Origin: Microbacterium sp. Marseille-Q6648
GTDB taxonomy: Bacteria > Actinomycetota > Actinomycetes > Actinomycetales > Microbacteriaceae
DNA: 64,000 nucleotides
NCBI RefSeq assembly: GCF_943181415.1
Contig: NZ_CALPBZ010000003.1
Span: 248,001 to 312,000, forward strand
Direction of reading: 5' to 3'
Shown: piece by piece, positions 46,231 to 55,826 of the stretch
Layout of the letters: every line of letters begins with the position of its first letter
Numbering within the stretch: the first letter of the stretch is position 1
Position numbers and translations under genes: made by a program
The notes under the pieces: model-generated
Seen by the model: the letters and a program-made list of their open reading frames with translations, nothing else
The model's database searches: none
Told to the model about the DNA's origin: nothing

Positions 46231-47186
46231 GCGGCGCGCTGACGGCGCCGATGTGCGGCATGACGTGGGGATGGGTCGGTGTCCGCGGCACCTGGGCGAC
46301 CCCCGCGGCGGACCGGTCGATGGCGCTGATGCGAGAGCATGCGGTGACCTGGACGGCCCTGGCCTATTCGGCGCTGCAGGACACGCCTTTCAGCACCGAG
46401 ATCCGCTTCGCGCAGGCTCCGACCGTGACCGACGGCGAGATCGTCCGGGCCATGCGCGAGGCCAAGCGCCTGGGCATGAAGGTGTGCCTGAAGCCGGTGG
46501 TCAACTGCGCGGACGGCACGTGGCGCGCCCACATCGGCTTCTTCGATCAGGACGTGCCGGGAGAGCCGACGTGGACGCAGTGGTTCGCGTCCTACCGCGC
46601 GTTCCTGCTGCATGCGGCTCGGCTCGCCGAGGCGGAGAATGCAGACATGCTCTGCATCGGGTGCGAGATGGTCCGCGCGGACGGCCAGGAGGCGCACTGG
46701 CGCGCACTCATCGCCGACATCCGCGAGGTGTACTCGGGACCGCTCACCTACAACTGCGACAAGTACCAGGAGGATCGCCTCACCTGGTGGGACGCGGTCG
46801 ACGTCATCAGCTCGAGCGGCTACTACCCGATCGACAGCTGGCCGGCCCAGCTCGATCGGATCGAGCGGGTGGTCTCGGTCCACGACAAGCCGTTCGTCTT
46901 CATGGAGGCGGGATGCCCGAGCCGAGAGGGCTCGGCGCAGGCCCCCAACGACTGGACGCTCGCGGGGGCTCCCTCCGGGGAGGAGCAGGCGCGCTACTAC
47001 CGCGCGATGTTCGACGCGTGCGCGCAGCGCCCGTGGGTCGAGGGTTTCATGCTGTGGGACTGGCCGGCCGATCTCTACGACGAGGCGGATGCGGCGCGGA
47101 ACGACGACTACTGCCCCTACGGCAAGCCGGCCGGCGACCTCCTGCGGGAGCGGTACACCGGGATCCAGCGGAAGGCCCTGTCGTGA
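46227..47186 (+). CDS. Glycoside hydrolase family 113 (beta-mannanase-like), cytoplasmic
   Basis: This 319-residue TIM barrel matches GH113. The acid/base Glu147 in LCIGCEMVRAD and nucleophile Glu227 in VFMEAGCPS are at a constant -4 offset from AaManA of Alicyclobacillus (Glu151 and Glu231, from memory). The opening GMTWGWVGVRGTW is also family-typical. Lack of a signal peptide implies cleavage of short imported oligosaccharides, or an exo/transglycosylating role, rather than polymer attack. Its start overlaps the mannosidase stop as ATGA and its stop overlaps the kinase start. Confidence 0.85.
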   Translation: MSGALTAPMCGMTWGWVGVRGTWATPAADRSMALMREHAVTWTALAYSALQDTPFSTEIRFAQAPTVTDGEIVRAMREAKRLGMKVCLKPVVNCADGTWRAHIGFFDQDVPGEPTWTQWFASYRAFLLHAARLAEAENADMLCIGCEMVRADGQEAHWRALIADIREVYSGPLTYNCDKYQEDRLTWWDAVDVISSSGYYPIDSWPAQLDRIERVVSVHDKPFVFMEAGCPSREGSAQAPNDWTLAGAPSGEEQARYYRAMFDACAQRPWVEGFMLWDWPADLYDEADAARNDDYCPYGKPAGDLLRERYTGIQRKALS

Positions 47187-48160
47187 GCGAGACGAGAGGC
47201 GTGCTGGCCATCGACGCCGGCCAGACCGGCATCAAGGTGCGCGTGCAGGCGGGCGCAGCCGCCCGTGACGAGGTCTTCCCCGGAATCCGCACGCACGAGC
47301 CGCTGCTGGCGCAGCTCGCCGCCGTGGTGCGCACCGTCCTGGCGCGCAGTCCGCTGGACATCTCGGTGGTCGCCGCGGGCGTGTCGGGGCTGACGGCCCT
47401 CGAAGCCGACGCCGGGGGCCTGCTCGCGGCGATCGGCGATCCGCGCATCCGCGAGGTGGTGCTCACCCACGACTCCACCACCTCGTACCTCGGGGCGATG
47501 GGAGACGAGCGGGGCGCGGTCGTCGCGGCCGGCACGGGCGTGGTGACCCTCGCGGTCGGCGCGAGCACGACGGCGCGGGTCGACGGCTGGGGCTACCTCA
47601 TGGGCGACGCCGGCAGCGGCTACTGGATCGGGCGCGAGGCCCTGGACGCCGTGATGCGGGCGTTCGACGGGCGCGGCGCACCCACCGCCCTCACCGACGT
47701 GGCGCGGTTGCACTGGCCCGACCTGACGCAGGCGTACATCGCCCTGCAGACCGGCGACGACAGGGTGCGCACCATCGCCTCGTTCGCCGAGGACGTCGCA
47801 CGTCTGGCCGGCGAAGGCGACGCCGTATGCCGGTTCATCACCGTCCGCGCCGGCGGCGAACTCGCCCACAGCGTCGAGACGGCCCTCCGACGGGTGCGCG
47901 AGGCCGACGAGGCGTTCGACGTGTGCGCCATCGGAGGGGTGTTCCGCTCGCCCCAGCTGCGCGAGGCGTTCGCGTCCCACCTGGCCGCCAGCGAGTTCGA
48001 CATCACCCTGGTCGAGCCGCTCGGCCACGGCATCGACGGCGCGGTGGCTCTGGCCCATCTGCCCTCCGGGCACCCTCTGGCCGGAACGGTCTCGTCCGCG
48101 CGGGCGGGCGACCACGCAACCCTCGGAATCCCTTCGAGCGGCGTGCGCGAAGCGGGTTGA
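47183..48160 (+). CDS. BadF/BadG/BcrA-type sugar kinase
   Basis: This 325-residue protein is an ASKHA-fold kinase of the BadF/N-acetylglucosamine kinase family. Phosphate-binding motifs are AIDAGQTGIKVRV at the N-terminus and VVAAGTGVVTLAV near residue 110, with the substrate region GDAGSGYWIGREALD at about 145-159. In this operon the likely substrate is mannose or another hexose freed by the mannosidase; the GlcNAc-specific family reference makes this uncertain. GTG 47183 overlaps the GH113 stop. Confidence 0.83.
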   Translation: MSETRGVLAIDAGQTGIKVRVQAGAAARDEVFPGIRTHEPLLAQLAAVVRTVLARSPLDISVVAAGVSGLTALEADAGGLLAAIGDPRIREVVLTHDSTTSYLGAMGDERGAVVAAGTGVVTLAVGASTTARVDGWGYLMGDAGSGYWIGREALDAVMRAFDGRGAPTALTDVARLHWPDLTQAYIALQTGDDRVRTIASFAEDVARLAGEGDAVCRFITVRAGGELAHSVETALRRVREADEAFDVCAIGGVFRSPQLREAFASHLAASEFDITLVEPLGHGIDGAVALAHLPSGHPLAGTVSSARAGDHATLGIPSSGVREAG

Positions 48161-48165
48161 GACGA

Positions 48166-48208
48166 CGGATGCCGGGACCCCGCGAGATCGCGTGAGCCCC
48201 GGCATCCG
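48166..48208. terminator. Hairpin at the end of the mannan operon
   Basis: Arms CGGATGCCGGG (48166-48176) and CCCGGCATCCG (48198-48208) are perfect over 11 bp. It lies between convergent kinase and ABC exporter genes and would serve both. Confidence 0.75.
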
Positions 48209-48211
48209 CTC

Positions 48212-50026
48212 TCAGACGAGAGATTCGCGCCAGGCGGCGTGAAGCCTCGCGAACCGGCCGTCGCCGCCGATGAGGTTCTCGGGGGCGTCATCCTCGATGA
48301 TCCGGCCGTGCTCCATGACGAGCACGCGGTCGGCGATCGCCACGGTCGACAGACGGTGAGCGATGATGATCGCCGTGCGGTCGGCCAGCAGCGTCTGCAG
48401 CGCATCCTGGATGAGCCGTTCGCTGGGGATGTCGAGAGACGCGGTCGCCTCGTCGAGGATCAGCACCGACGGGTCGGCGAGGAAGGCGCGGGCGAACGAG
48501 ATCAGCTGACGCTGACCGGCCGAGACGCGGCCGCCGCGCTTGTTCACGTCGGTGGCATAGCCGTCCGGCAGCGCCTCGATGAACCCGTGAGCACCGACGG
48601 CGCGCGCCGCCGCCTGGATCTCCTCCAACGTCGCGTCGGGCTTGCCCAGCGCGATGTTGTCGGCGACGGTGCCGCTGAACAGGTACGCCTCCTGGGTGAC
48701 CATGACGATCGCGCGACGGAGGTCCTTGGGGTGGAGCGACCGCAGGTCGACGCCGTCGAGGGTCACCCGGCCGGCGGTCGGGTCGTAGAACCGCGAGACC
48801 AGCTTGGCGAGGGTGGACTTGCCCGCTCCGGTGGTCCCGACCAGCGCGATCGTCTGCCCGGCCGGGATGTCGAGACTGAAATCCGGCAGGATGATGCGGT
48901 TTCGCGAGTACCCGAACTCGACGCCCTCGAAGCGGACGTGGCCACGGGCGCTCCACAGATCCACCGGGCGCGTGGGATCGGGCACGGTCGGCTCCTCCTC
49001 CAGCACGCCCGAGACCTTCTCGAGAGCGGCCGCGGCCGACTGGTAGGAGTTCAGGAAGAACGCGACCTCCTGCAGCGGCGAGAAGAAGTTCCGCACGTAC
49101 AGCACGGCGGCCAGCAGCACGCCGACGGCGATCCCGCCGTCCACGACGCGGATGCCGCCCCACAGCAGCACGAGCGCGACGGACACCGAGGCGACGGCCA
49201 TGAGTCCGGGCTCGAAGGTGCCGAACAGGCGGATCGAGCGCATGTTGACCTCGCGGTAGTCGCTCGCGAGCTCGCCGAAGTCGTCGTCGTTCCGCGGCTC
49301 CTTGCGGAACGCCTTGACGGCGCGGATGCCGGTCATCGTCTCGACGAACTTCACGATCACCTTCGCGCTGACCACCCGGGACTCGCGGTACACCAGCTGG
49401 GAGCGCAGGTAGAACCAGCGCATCAGCAGCATCAACGGGATGCCCATGACGGCCAGGATCACGCCCGACTGCCAGTCCAGCAGCAGCAGGGCGATCAGGG
49501 TGAAGCCGCCGTACAGCAGCCCCGAGACGAGCTCGTTGAGACCGCCGTCCAGCAGTTCGCGGATCGAGTCGAGGTCGCTGGTCTGACGCGAGATGATGCG
49601 CCCCGACGTGTACGACTCGTGGAACTCCAGGCTGAGCTTCTGGGTGTGCAGGAAGATGCGCTTGCGCAGGTCGAGCATGATCGCCTGGGTGAGCCGCGCC
49701 GTGACGACGACGTACCAGCCGATGAGGCCGGCGCCGCCCGCGGCGGTGACGAGGTAGACCACCACGACGCCGATCGTCGGCATCCAGTCCATGCGGTCGA
49801 CGACGGCCGGCAGGGCGCGGTCGATGCCGAAGGCGATGAGCGCGGGCCCGGCCACGCGGAAGGCGGTCGAGACGATCAGCACGCTCGCGGCGAGGATCAG
49901 CTGACCCCGCAGCGGTGACACGAGCGACCCGAGCAGACGCAGCGAGCGACGGCGGATCGACCTGCTCTCGTCCTTGGTGTAGTCGGAGCGGTCTTCGCCG
50001 CTGGTTCCGGTGACGGTGGTGCTCAC
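48212..50026 (-). CDS. ABC exporter half-transporter B (catalytic NBD)
   Basis: This 604-residue protein combines a six-helix type I exporter domain (about 35-340) and an NBD. Walker A is GTTGAGKST, the Q-loop [12 protein letters not shown], Walker [13 protein letters not shown] with the catalytic Glu, and H-loop IIAHRLST. Its signature is altered to VSAGQRQL. It pairs with the overlapping partner at 50023-51846 to form a heterodimeric exporter of drugs or lipids. GTG 50026 overlaps the partner stop (GTGA). Substrate is not readable. Confidence 0.92.
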   Translation of the reverse strand: MSTTVTGTSGEDRSDYTKDESRSIRRRSLRLLGSLVSPLRGQLILAASVLIVSTAFRVAGPALIAFGIDRALPAVVDRMDWMPTIGVVVVYLVTAAGGAGLIGWYVVVTARLTQAIMLDLRKRIFLHTQKLSLEFHESYTSGRIISRQTSDLDSIRELLDGGLNELVSGLLYGGFTLIALLLLDWQSGVILAVMGIPLMLLMRWFYLRSQLVYRESRVVSAKVIVKFVETMTGIRAVKAFRKEPRNDDDFGELASDYREVNMRSIRLFGTFEPGLMAVASVSVALVLLWGGIRVVDGGIAVGVLLAAVLYVRNFFSPLQEVAFFLNSYQSAAAALEKVSGVLEEEPTVPDPTRPVDLWSARGHVRFEGVEFGYSRNRIILPDFSLDIPAGQTIALVGTTGAGKSTLAKLVSRFYDPTAGRVTLDGVDLRSLHPKDLRRAIVMVTQEAYLFSGTVADNIALGKPDATLEEIQAAARAVGAHGFIEALPDGYATDVNKRGGRVSAGQRQLISFARAFLADPSVLILDEATASLDIPSERLIQDALQTLLADRTAIIIAHRLSTVAIADRVLVMEHGRIIEDDAPENLIGGDGRFARLHAAWRESLV

Positions 50027-51846
50027 AGGTTCACCTCCCTCTCCCGCAGGCGGGCTTCTTCGACCTCGAGGCTCGAGATCACGTGTCGGTAGTGCTCGCT
50101 GGTGCGCAGCAGCTCGGAATGGGTGCCGACGGCGGAGACGCGTCCGGCTTCGAGGAGCGCCACGCGGTCGGCGAGGGTGACCGTCGAGGGACGGTGGGCG
50201 ACGACCAGGGCGGTCGTGGCGTGGAGGACCTCCCGCAGGGCGTCTTCGACGAGCGCCTCGGTGTCGACGTCGAGCGCCGACAGCGGGTCGTCGAGCACGA
50301 GCACCGCGGGGCGGGCCGCCACCGCGCGGGCGAGCGCCAGGCGTTGACGCTGTCCGCCCGACAGGCTCATGCCCTCTTCGCCGATGATCGTGTCGACGCC
50401 GTGGGGCAGGTCGTCGACGAAGCTCGCCTGCGCGACCCCGAGCGCTTCGCGCAGCACCCGCTCGGCTTCCGCCGATCCCGGCTGCAGGTCCTCGCGGCCG
50501 AGCAGCACGTTCTCTCGCACGGTCTGCGAGAAGAGCGTCGCGTCCTCGAACGCCATGCCGATGTGCCGGCGCAGTTCGACCAGGTCGAGGTCCCGCACGT
50601 CGACGCCGTCCAGCGTCACGCGCCCGCCGGTCACGTCGTACAGGCGCGTCGGAAGAGTCGTCAGGGTCGTCTTGCCGGACCCGGTCAGCCCGACGAGGGC
50701 CATCGTCTCGCCCGGCCGGAGGGTCAGATCCACGCCGTCCAGGAGGTCGCGCTCGGTGGGCGCGGCATCCTGGTAGCGGAAGTGGACCCCCTCGAACGAC
50801 AGCTCGCCGCGCGGCCGCTCGATCGAGACCGGTCGGTCCGGCGAGGTGATGGTGTTCTCCTCGTCGAAGACCTCGAAGATGCGGTCGGTGGCGGTGCGGG
50901 CATCGAGCATGAAGGAGAAGAGGAAGCCGATGGACTCCATGGGCCAGCGCAGCACCGTGCCCATCGCGAAGAACGCGATCAGCTCGGCGGTCTGCAGCTG
51001 CCCGAGCTGCACCAGGTAGATGCCGGCGCCCAGGCACAGCGCGAAGGCGATGTCGGGCAGGAGCACGAGCCAGAACCAGATGGCACCCACCGCGCGCGCC
51101 TTGCTCAGCTCGGTCTCGCGGAGCGTCTCCGCCTGCCGGGTGAACTTCTGCAGGGCGTGCTTGCCCCGGCCGAAGGCCTTGAGCACCCGGATGCCGTGCA
51201 CGCTCTCCTCGACCGAGGTGGCGAGGTCGCCGGCCTGGTCCTGGCTCTGGCGGGCGAGGGTGCCGTACGCCTTCTCGAACCGGTACCCGGCGTACCACAG
51301 GGGCGCCGAGGTCACCAGGAAAATGGTGCCGAGCAGCCAGTGCCAGCGGAACAGCAGCACGGTTCCGACGAGGATCGTCAGCACGTTCACCACGAGCAGG
51401 ACGACGCCGAACGCCATCCAGCGGCGGAGCATGCTCATGTCCTGCATCATGCGGCTGAGCAGCTGCCCCGACTGCCAACGGTCGTGGAAGGCGACGGGAA
51501 GCCGCTGCAGCCGCGCATAGAACGACTGTCGCAGCGAGTACTCGACCCCGGTGGCGGGGCCGAGCACGAACCAGCGGCGCAGCCACACCATGAGCGCCTC
51601 GGCGAGTCCCAGACCGAGGATCGCCGCAGCGCCCCACGCGATCTGGGCGAGATCGCCGGACGAGATCGGCCCGGCGACGACGCCTTCGAGCACGAGCGGG
51701 ATCGACAGGGCCAGGAGCGACGCGATGAGCGCGCTCACGGCGCCCAGGACGAGGCGCGGCAGGACGGGCTTGGCGAACGGCAGGAGACGTGAGAGCGCGC
51801 GCAGGGTGGACAAATCGGACCGTGGCGTTTCGGCGGTGAGGGTCAT
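50023..51846 (-). CDS. ABC exporter half-transporter A (degenerate NBD)
   Basis: This 607-residue partner also has a six-helix domain plus NBD. Walker A is GLTGSGKTT and the signature LSGGQRQR, but Walker B reads [12 protein letters not shown], with Asp in place of the catalytic Glu. This asymmetry (one degenerate and one consensus ATP site) is the hallmark of heterodimeric exporters such as TM287/288. It is transcribed first, after a 172-bp untranslated stretch that follows the small ORF at 52019-52108. Confidence 0.92.
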   Translation of the reverse strand: MTLTAETPRSDLSTLRALSRLLPFAKPVLPRLVLGAVSALIASLLALSIPLVLEGVVAGPISSGDLAQIAWGAAAILGLGLAEALMVWLRRWFVLGPATGVEYSLRQSFYARLQRLPVAFHDRWQSGQLLSRMMQDMSMLRRWMAFGVVLLVVNVLTILVGTVLLFRWHWLLGTIFLVTSAPLWYAGYRFEKAYGTLARQSQDQAGDLATSVEESVHGIRVLKAFGRGKHALQKFTRQAETLRETELSKARAVGAIWFWLVLLPDIAFALCLGAGIYLVQLGQLQTAELIAFFAMGTVLRWPMESIGFLFSFMLDARTATDRIFEVFDEENTITSPDRPVSIERPRGELSFEGVHFRYQDAAPTERDLLDGVDLTLRPGETMALVGLTGSGKTTLTTLPTRLYDVTGGRVTLDGVDVRDLDLVELRRHIGMAFEDATLFSQTVRENVLLGREDLQPGSAEAERVLREALGVAQASFVDDLPHGVDTIIGEEGMSLSGGQRQRLALARAVAARPAVLVLDDPLSALDVDTEALVEDALREVLHATTALVVAHRPSTVTLADRVALLEAGRVSAVGTHSELLRTSEHYRHVISSLEVEEARLREREVNL

Positions 51847-52018
51847 GATCCTTGCAGAGAGGGTGGAGCGGATGGCCGGGTGGGGCCGGGAAGGCGCAGG
51901 GCGCAGTGGAGAGTGGAGTCCCGTCGGAGGGAACGCTCCCGGTGGCGGCGTTATGCCGGATCGGACCGGCGCCGAGGCAGGTGGAGGGCGACGCGGCGTC
52001 GCGCTCAGCGGGGAGCGA

Positions 52019-52108
52019 TCACCCCTGGAGGCGAGGACGCCCGAGACCCGAGACGCCGCGGAGGGCGGCAGGGAGGACGACGCTCGCGACGACGGCGATC
52101 AGAGACAT
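52019..52108 (-). CDS. Candidate 29-residue leader peptide or small membrane peptide
   Basis: A 29-codon ORF ([16 protein letters not shown] then a basic Gly/Arg-rich tail ending LQG) has a near-perfect GAGGAGG ribosome site 7 nt before ATG 52108. Its hydrophobic first half could enter the membrane. It lies between a promoter candidate (52158-52187) and the exporter genes on the same strand. The 381-bp gap 51847-52227 has no larger gene. It could be a translated leader controlling the exporter or a small partner protein; neither is proven. Confidence 0.5.
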   Translation of the reverse strand: MSLIAVVASVVLPAALRGVSGLGRPRLQG

Positions 52109-52157
52109 GGCATCCTCCTCGGGGTGGGCGGTGGTGTCGCGAGCGCGACAGCCCTCA

Positions 52158-52196
52158 AGCGTATGCCTGGGAGGATGCTGAACGCAAGCGCTTTCC
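52158..52196 (-). promoter_or_regulatory. Candidate promoter with LacI-type box for the leader/ABC exporter unit
   Basis: On the minus strand TTGCGT (52187-52182) lies 18 bp before TACGCT (52163-52158). CGCAAGCGCTTTCC (52183-52196) overlaps the -35; it keeps the G, AA, CG, TT and C positions of the LacI-family operator pattern TGNAANCGNTTNCA. A LacI-type repressor may therefore control the exporter. Confidence 0.45.
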
Positions 52197-52227
52197 GGAA
52201 TCCGTTCGGCGCGGGGCTGCGAACGGA

Positions 52228-52722
52228 TCAGTCCGCGGACTCGCGGGCGAGCAGACGCTCCTTGACCACGGTCCCCCACGCGAAGCCGCCGAGCGACCCG
52301 TCGGATCGCAGCACCCGGTGGCACGGCACGAAGAGGGCGGGCGCGTTCCGGGCGCAGATGGATGCCGCGGCCCGCACGGCGCGCGGCTGACCGAGCGCCG
52401 CCGCGAACGATGTGTAGGTCAGCGGCCGTCCGGGCTCGATGCGTCGCAATGCCGCCCAGCCCGCGCGCTGCAGCGCGGTGCCGGACTGCGACACCTCGAC
52501 CTCGTCGAGCGCCACGAGATCGCCGGCGTAATACGCATCGACGGCCGCGGCGGCATCCGTCTCGCCGTCGCGCAGCGACGCGGGTCGACGCGCGGGATGC
52601 AGCCGGGCCAGGATCGCCTCGGGATCGTCGGTCCACCCCGACGCCAGAACCCGGCCGGCATCGTCGGAGAGGATGGTGAAGGGGCCGTCGGGGGTGGCGA
52701 CGGTCTGCAGGGTGGCGGTCAT
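52228..52722 (-). CDS. ogt: Methylated-DNA-[protein]-cysteine S-methyltransferase
   Basis: This 164-residue suicide enzyme repairs O6-methylguanine. The acceptor Cys134 sits in [12 protein letters not shown]; the helix-turn-helix [30 protein letters not shown] binds DNA, and [20 protein letters not shown] closes the site. The start at 52722 overlaps the stop of the Ada-AlkA gene, so both are made together as an alkylation repair unit. Confidence 0.94.
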   Translation of the reverse strand: MTATLQTVATPDGPFTILSDDAGRVLASGWTDDPEAILARLHPARRPASLRDGETDAAAAVDAYYAGDLVALDEVEVSQSGTALQRAGWAALRRIEPGRPLTYTSFAAALGQPRAVRAAASICARNAPALFVPCHRVLRSDGSLGGFAWGTVVKERLLARESAD

Positions 52723-54239
52723 GCGATGGACTCCTGGGTCTGCGCGGGCGGCGCCGAGCGCCATGCCCGGGTGACGGGGGCGGCGTACCAGAGGTGCGCC
52801 ATGAGGTAGCTGCGCCACGGGGCCGCGCGCGGCGCCCAGGCGGTCAGCCCCGCGGCATCGGCGGGGATGCCGAGTTCGGCGGCTCCGGCGCGGGCGGCGA
52901 CGTCACCGGGCAGCAGCACGTCGGGATCGCCGAGGACGCGCATTCGGACGTAGTCCGCCGTCCACGGCCCCACGCCGGGAAGCGCGAGCAGCGTGCGACG
53001 CAGCTCGAGCGGGTCGTCGCCCGGTCCGACCGCCAGCGTGCCGTCGGCGAGCGCGGCCGCCGCGGACAGGACCGCACGGACGCGCGCGGCGGGACCGCGC
53101 AGCACGTCGGCGCCGCGCTCGGCGATCGCCGCGGGTGTCGGGAACAGCGTCATCGGCCCGTCGGGCGTGTCGACGGTCTCGCCGAGAGCCGTCACCAGCC
53201 GTCCCTGCACGGTGCGCGCCGCCGCGACGCTGATCTGCTGACCGATCATGGCGCGGATGAGCATCTCGGCGGCGTCGACGGTGCCGGGCACCCTCACCCC
53301 TGGGACGCCCGCGACCGCAGCCGCGAGCTCGGGATGCCGCGCGAGCGACTCGTCGACCGCGAGCGGGTCGGCGTCGAGGTCGAAGAGCCTGCGGACACGC
53401 GCGATGAGCGTGCCCAGGTCGGAAAGCGCGGTCAGCTGTCCGCGCAGCCGCAGTCGGCCCGCCGCGTCCTGCCGCAGCTCGAACCACGCGGGGCCCCCCG
53501 GCAGGCGCACGACCCGCGCGAAGGCGTCCGCTGCCCCCGTCTCCATGCCCGGCACCGCGTGAGCGCGCATCCAGCCGAAGAGCCCGACCGTGTCGATCGG
53601 CCCCCGCACCGGGAGCACGAGATCGAGCGGCCCCGGCGACGGGGCACGGTGACGACGCGCGCGCAGTTCGGTGGGCGGCATCCCGAAGACCTCGCCGACC
53701 GTGTCGGTGAACTGCCTCACGCTCGAGAATCCCGCCGAGAAGGCGACGTCGGCGGCGGGCAGATCGGTTCCCACCAGGAGCATCCGCGCCGTGTGGGCCC
53801 GGTGCGCGCGGGCGAGCGCGAGAGGCCCCGCCCCGAGCTCGGCCGTGAGCAGGCGGGTCAGGTGACGGGGCGAGTATCCGAGCCGCCGCGCGAGCCCCGG
53901 AACGCCTTCCCGGTCCACGACGCCGTCCGCGATGAGGCGCATCGCCCGCGCTGCCGTGTCGCTGCGCAGATCCCACTCCGGCGAGCCGGGTGCCGCCTCG
54001 GGCAGGCACCGCTTGCACGCGCGGTATCCCGCCTCGTGAGCAGCCGCCGACGTGGCGTAGAACGTGACGTTGGCGGCCTTCGGCGTGCGTGCGGGGCAGC
54101 TCGGCCGGCAGTAGATGCCGGTGGAGCGCACCGCCGTGACGAACTGGCCGTCGAAGCGCGGATCGCGGGAGCTGATGACGCCGTAGCGCTCGTGGAAGGT
54201 CATCCCCCGCGCGCCGCCGGTCGTCGTGGGCGTTGTCAT
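52719..54239 (-). CDS. Ada-type regulator fused to AlkA 3-methyladenine DNA glycosylase
   Basis: This 506-residue protein has an N-terminal Ada metal-binding domain with Cys44, Cys48, Cys75 and Cys78 (CRPSC and CKRC), where Cys44 accepts a methyl from DNA phosphotriesters. An AraC-type DNA-binding region follows (about 90-195), then an AlkA glycosylase domain (about 205-500) with helix-hairpin-helix [15 protein letters not shown] and catalytic Asp446 in LPGD. It likely activates its own operon on methyl damage. This Ada-AlkA layout is common in actinobacteria. Confidence 0.94.
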   Translation of the reverse strand: MTTPTTTGGARGMTFHERYGVISSRDPRFDGQFVTAVRSTGIYCRPSCPARTPKAANVTFYATSAAAHEAGYRACKRCLPEAAPGSPEWDLRSDTAARAMRLIADGVVDREGVPGLARRLGYSPRHLTRLLTAELGAGPLALARAHRAHTARMLLVGTDLPAADVAFSAGFSSVRQFTDTVGEVFGMPPTELRARRHRAPSPGPLDLVLPVRGPIDTVGLFGWMRAHAVPGMETGAADAFARVVRLPGGPAWFELRQDAAGRLRLRGQLTALSDLGTLIARVRRLFDLDADPLAVDESLARHPELAAAVAGVPGVRVPGTVDAAEMLIRAMIGQQISVAAARTVQGRLVTALGETVDTPDGPMTLFPTPAAIAERGADVLRGPAARVRAVLSAAAALADGTLAVGPGDDPLELRRTLLALPGVGPWTADYVRMRVLGDPDVLLPGDVAARAGAAELGIPADAAGLTAWAPRAAPWRSYLMAHLWYAAPVTRAWRSAPPAQTQESIA

Positions 54240-54368
54240 GCCCCTAGCCTGACACGCGTCCCCGACCTCGGCTGGCGGAAATCGGACACGGCAGCGCGCG
54301 GGCCTGCACAGCCCAGGGGTCCCCGCAAGCCCTCGGCGGCTGCGTCACCGGGCGCTACCGTGTGCACC

Positions 54369-55793
54369 ATGAGTGCACGCGAATACGACCTGATCGTGAT
54401 CGGCGCCGGTGCGGTGGGCGAGAACGTCGCCGACCGTGCGGTGCAGCGGGGGCTGACTGCCGTCATCGTCGAGGCCGAGCTGGTGGGGGGCGAGTGCTCG
54501 TACTGGGCGTGCATGCCGTCCAAGACACTGCTGCGCTCGGCCGCGGCCCTCCGCGCCGCGCGACGCGTCGGCGGGGCCCGCGAGGCCGTCACCGGCGACG
54601 TGGACGTCGCGGCCGTGCTCGCCCGGCGGGACGGCATGGTGCACGAGTGGAACGATACGTCGCAGGTGGAGTGGCTGAGCGGCGCGGGGATCGATCTGGT
54701 GCGCGGCCACGCGCGGTTCACCGGTGAGCGCGCGGTCACCGTGGTCGGCGCGGACGGCGCGTCGGTCGCCCTCGTCGCCCGCCATGCCGTGGCGGTGTGC
54801 ACCGGCTCGGCCGCGCTCCTTCCCGACATCCCCGGGCTGCGCGACATCGAGCCGTGGACGAGCCGCGAGGCCACCAGCGTCCGCGACGTGCCGAAGAGCC
54901 TTGCGATCCTCGGGGCCGGTGTCGTCGGCGCCGAGATCGCCACGGCGTACGCCGGGTTCGGCACGACGGTGACCCTGCTCGCACGCTCCGGGGTCCTCGG
55001 CGGCATGGAGCCGTTCGCGGGCGAGCTCGTCACGACGTCTCTTCGCGAGATGGGCGTCGATGTACGGCTCGGCGCCGAGGTCGTGGCGGCACGCCGAGAC
55101 GGCGGCAGCGCCGTCGTGACCCTCGACGACGGATCCGAGGTGACGGCCGATCAGGTGCTCGTCGCCACGGGCCGCACGCCGCGGACGAGCGACCTCGGCC
55201 TCGAGACCGTCGGGCTCGAGCCGGGCGCGTGGCTCGACGTCGACGACACGCTGCGGGTCCGCGGCAACGACTGGCTCTACGGCGTCGGGGACGTCACCCA
55301 CCGCGCCCTGCTCACCCACCAGGGCAAGTATCAGGCCCGCGCCGCGGGCGACGTCATCGCCGCGCGCGCGAAGGGCGGCACGATCGATGACGGCCCGTGG
55401 GGGGCCCACGTCGCCACGGCCGACCACGACGCCGTGCCGCAGGTGGCCTTCACCGATCCGGAGGTCGCGTCGGTGGGGATGACGGCCGATGCGGCGCGGG
55501 ATGCCGGGATCGACGTCCAGGTCATCGACTACGACCTGGCGAACATCGCCGGCGCCTCCACGCACGCCGACGACTACACCGGACGCGTGCGCGCCGTCGT
55601 CGACCGGGAGCGCGAGGTGCTCGTCGGTGTCACGTTCGTCGGCCCCGACGTCGCCGAGATGCTCCACGCCGCCACGATCGCCGTCGTCGGGGAGGTTCCG
55701 CTGTCGCGCCTGTGGCATGCGGTGCCGTCCTACCCGACGCTCAGCGAGGTGTGGCTGCGCATCCTCGAGGAGTACGGCCGCCCGACGCCCTGA
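54369..55793 (+). CDS. Pyridine nucleotide-disulfide oxidoreductase family protein lacking the catalytic His
   Basis: This 474-residue flavoprotein has FAD motif IGAGAVG, the redox pair Cys43 and Cys48 in GGECSYWACMPSK, an NAD(P) motif LGAGVVGAE near residue 180, and a C-terminal dimer domain. The C-terminal motif is YPTLSE, where dihydrolipoamide and mercuric/glutathione reductases have HPTxxE; Tyr455 replaces the acid/base His while Glu460 remains. This argues against a standard dithiol/disulfide reaction and resembles mycobacterial LpdA-type quinone reductases that also lack the His (from memory). It is divergent from the Ada-AlkA gene. Confidence 0.88.
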   Translation: MSAREYDLIVIGAGAVGENVADRAVQRGLTAVIVEAELVGGECSYWACMPSKTLLRSAAALRAARRVGGAREAVTGDVDVAAVLARRDGMVHEWNDTSQVEWLSGAGIDLVRGHARFTGERAVTVVGADGASVALVARHAVAVCTGSAALLPDIPGLRDIEPWTSREATSVRDVPKSLAILGAGVVGAEIATAYAGFGTTVTLLARSGVLGGMEPFAGELVTTSLREMGVDVRLGAEVVAARRDGGSAVVTLDDGSEVTADQVLVATGRTPRTSDLGLETVGLEPGAWLDVDDTLRVRGNDWLYGVGDVTHRALLTHQGKYQARAAGDVIAARAKGGTIDDGPWGAHVATADHDAVPQVAFTDPEVASVGMTADAARDAGIDVQVIDYDLANIAGASTHADDYTGRVRAVVDREREVLVGVTFVGPDVAEMLHAATIAVVGEVPLSRLWHAVPSYPTLSEVWLRILEEYGRPTP

Positions 55794-55826
55794 CGAGCGG
55801 CCGCCGACGGCTGCGGGAACCCGGCG

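Noticed and set aside
50083-51792. A 569-codon plus-strand open frame opposite the first ABC half-transporter
   Set aside because: The minus strand carries complete transporter and ATPase motifs; the antisense product is charged low-complexity sequence.
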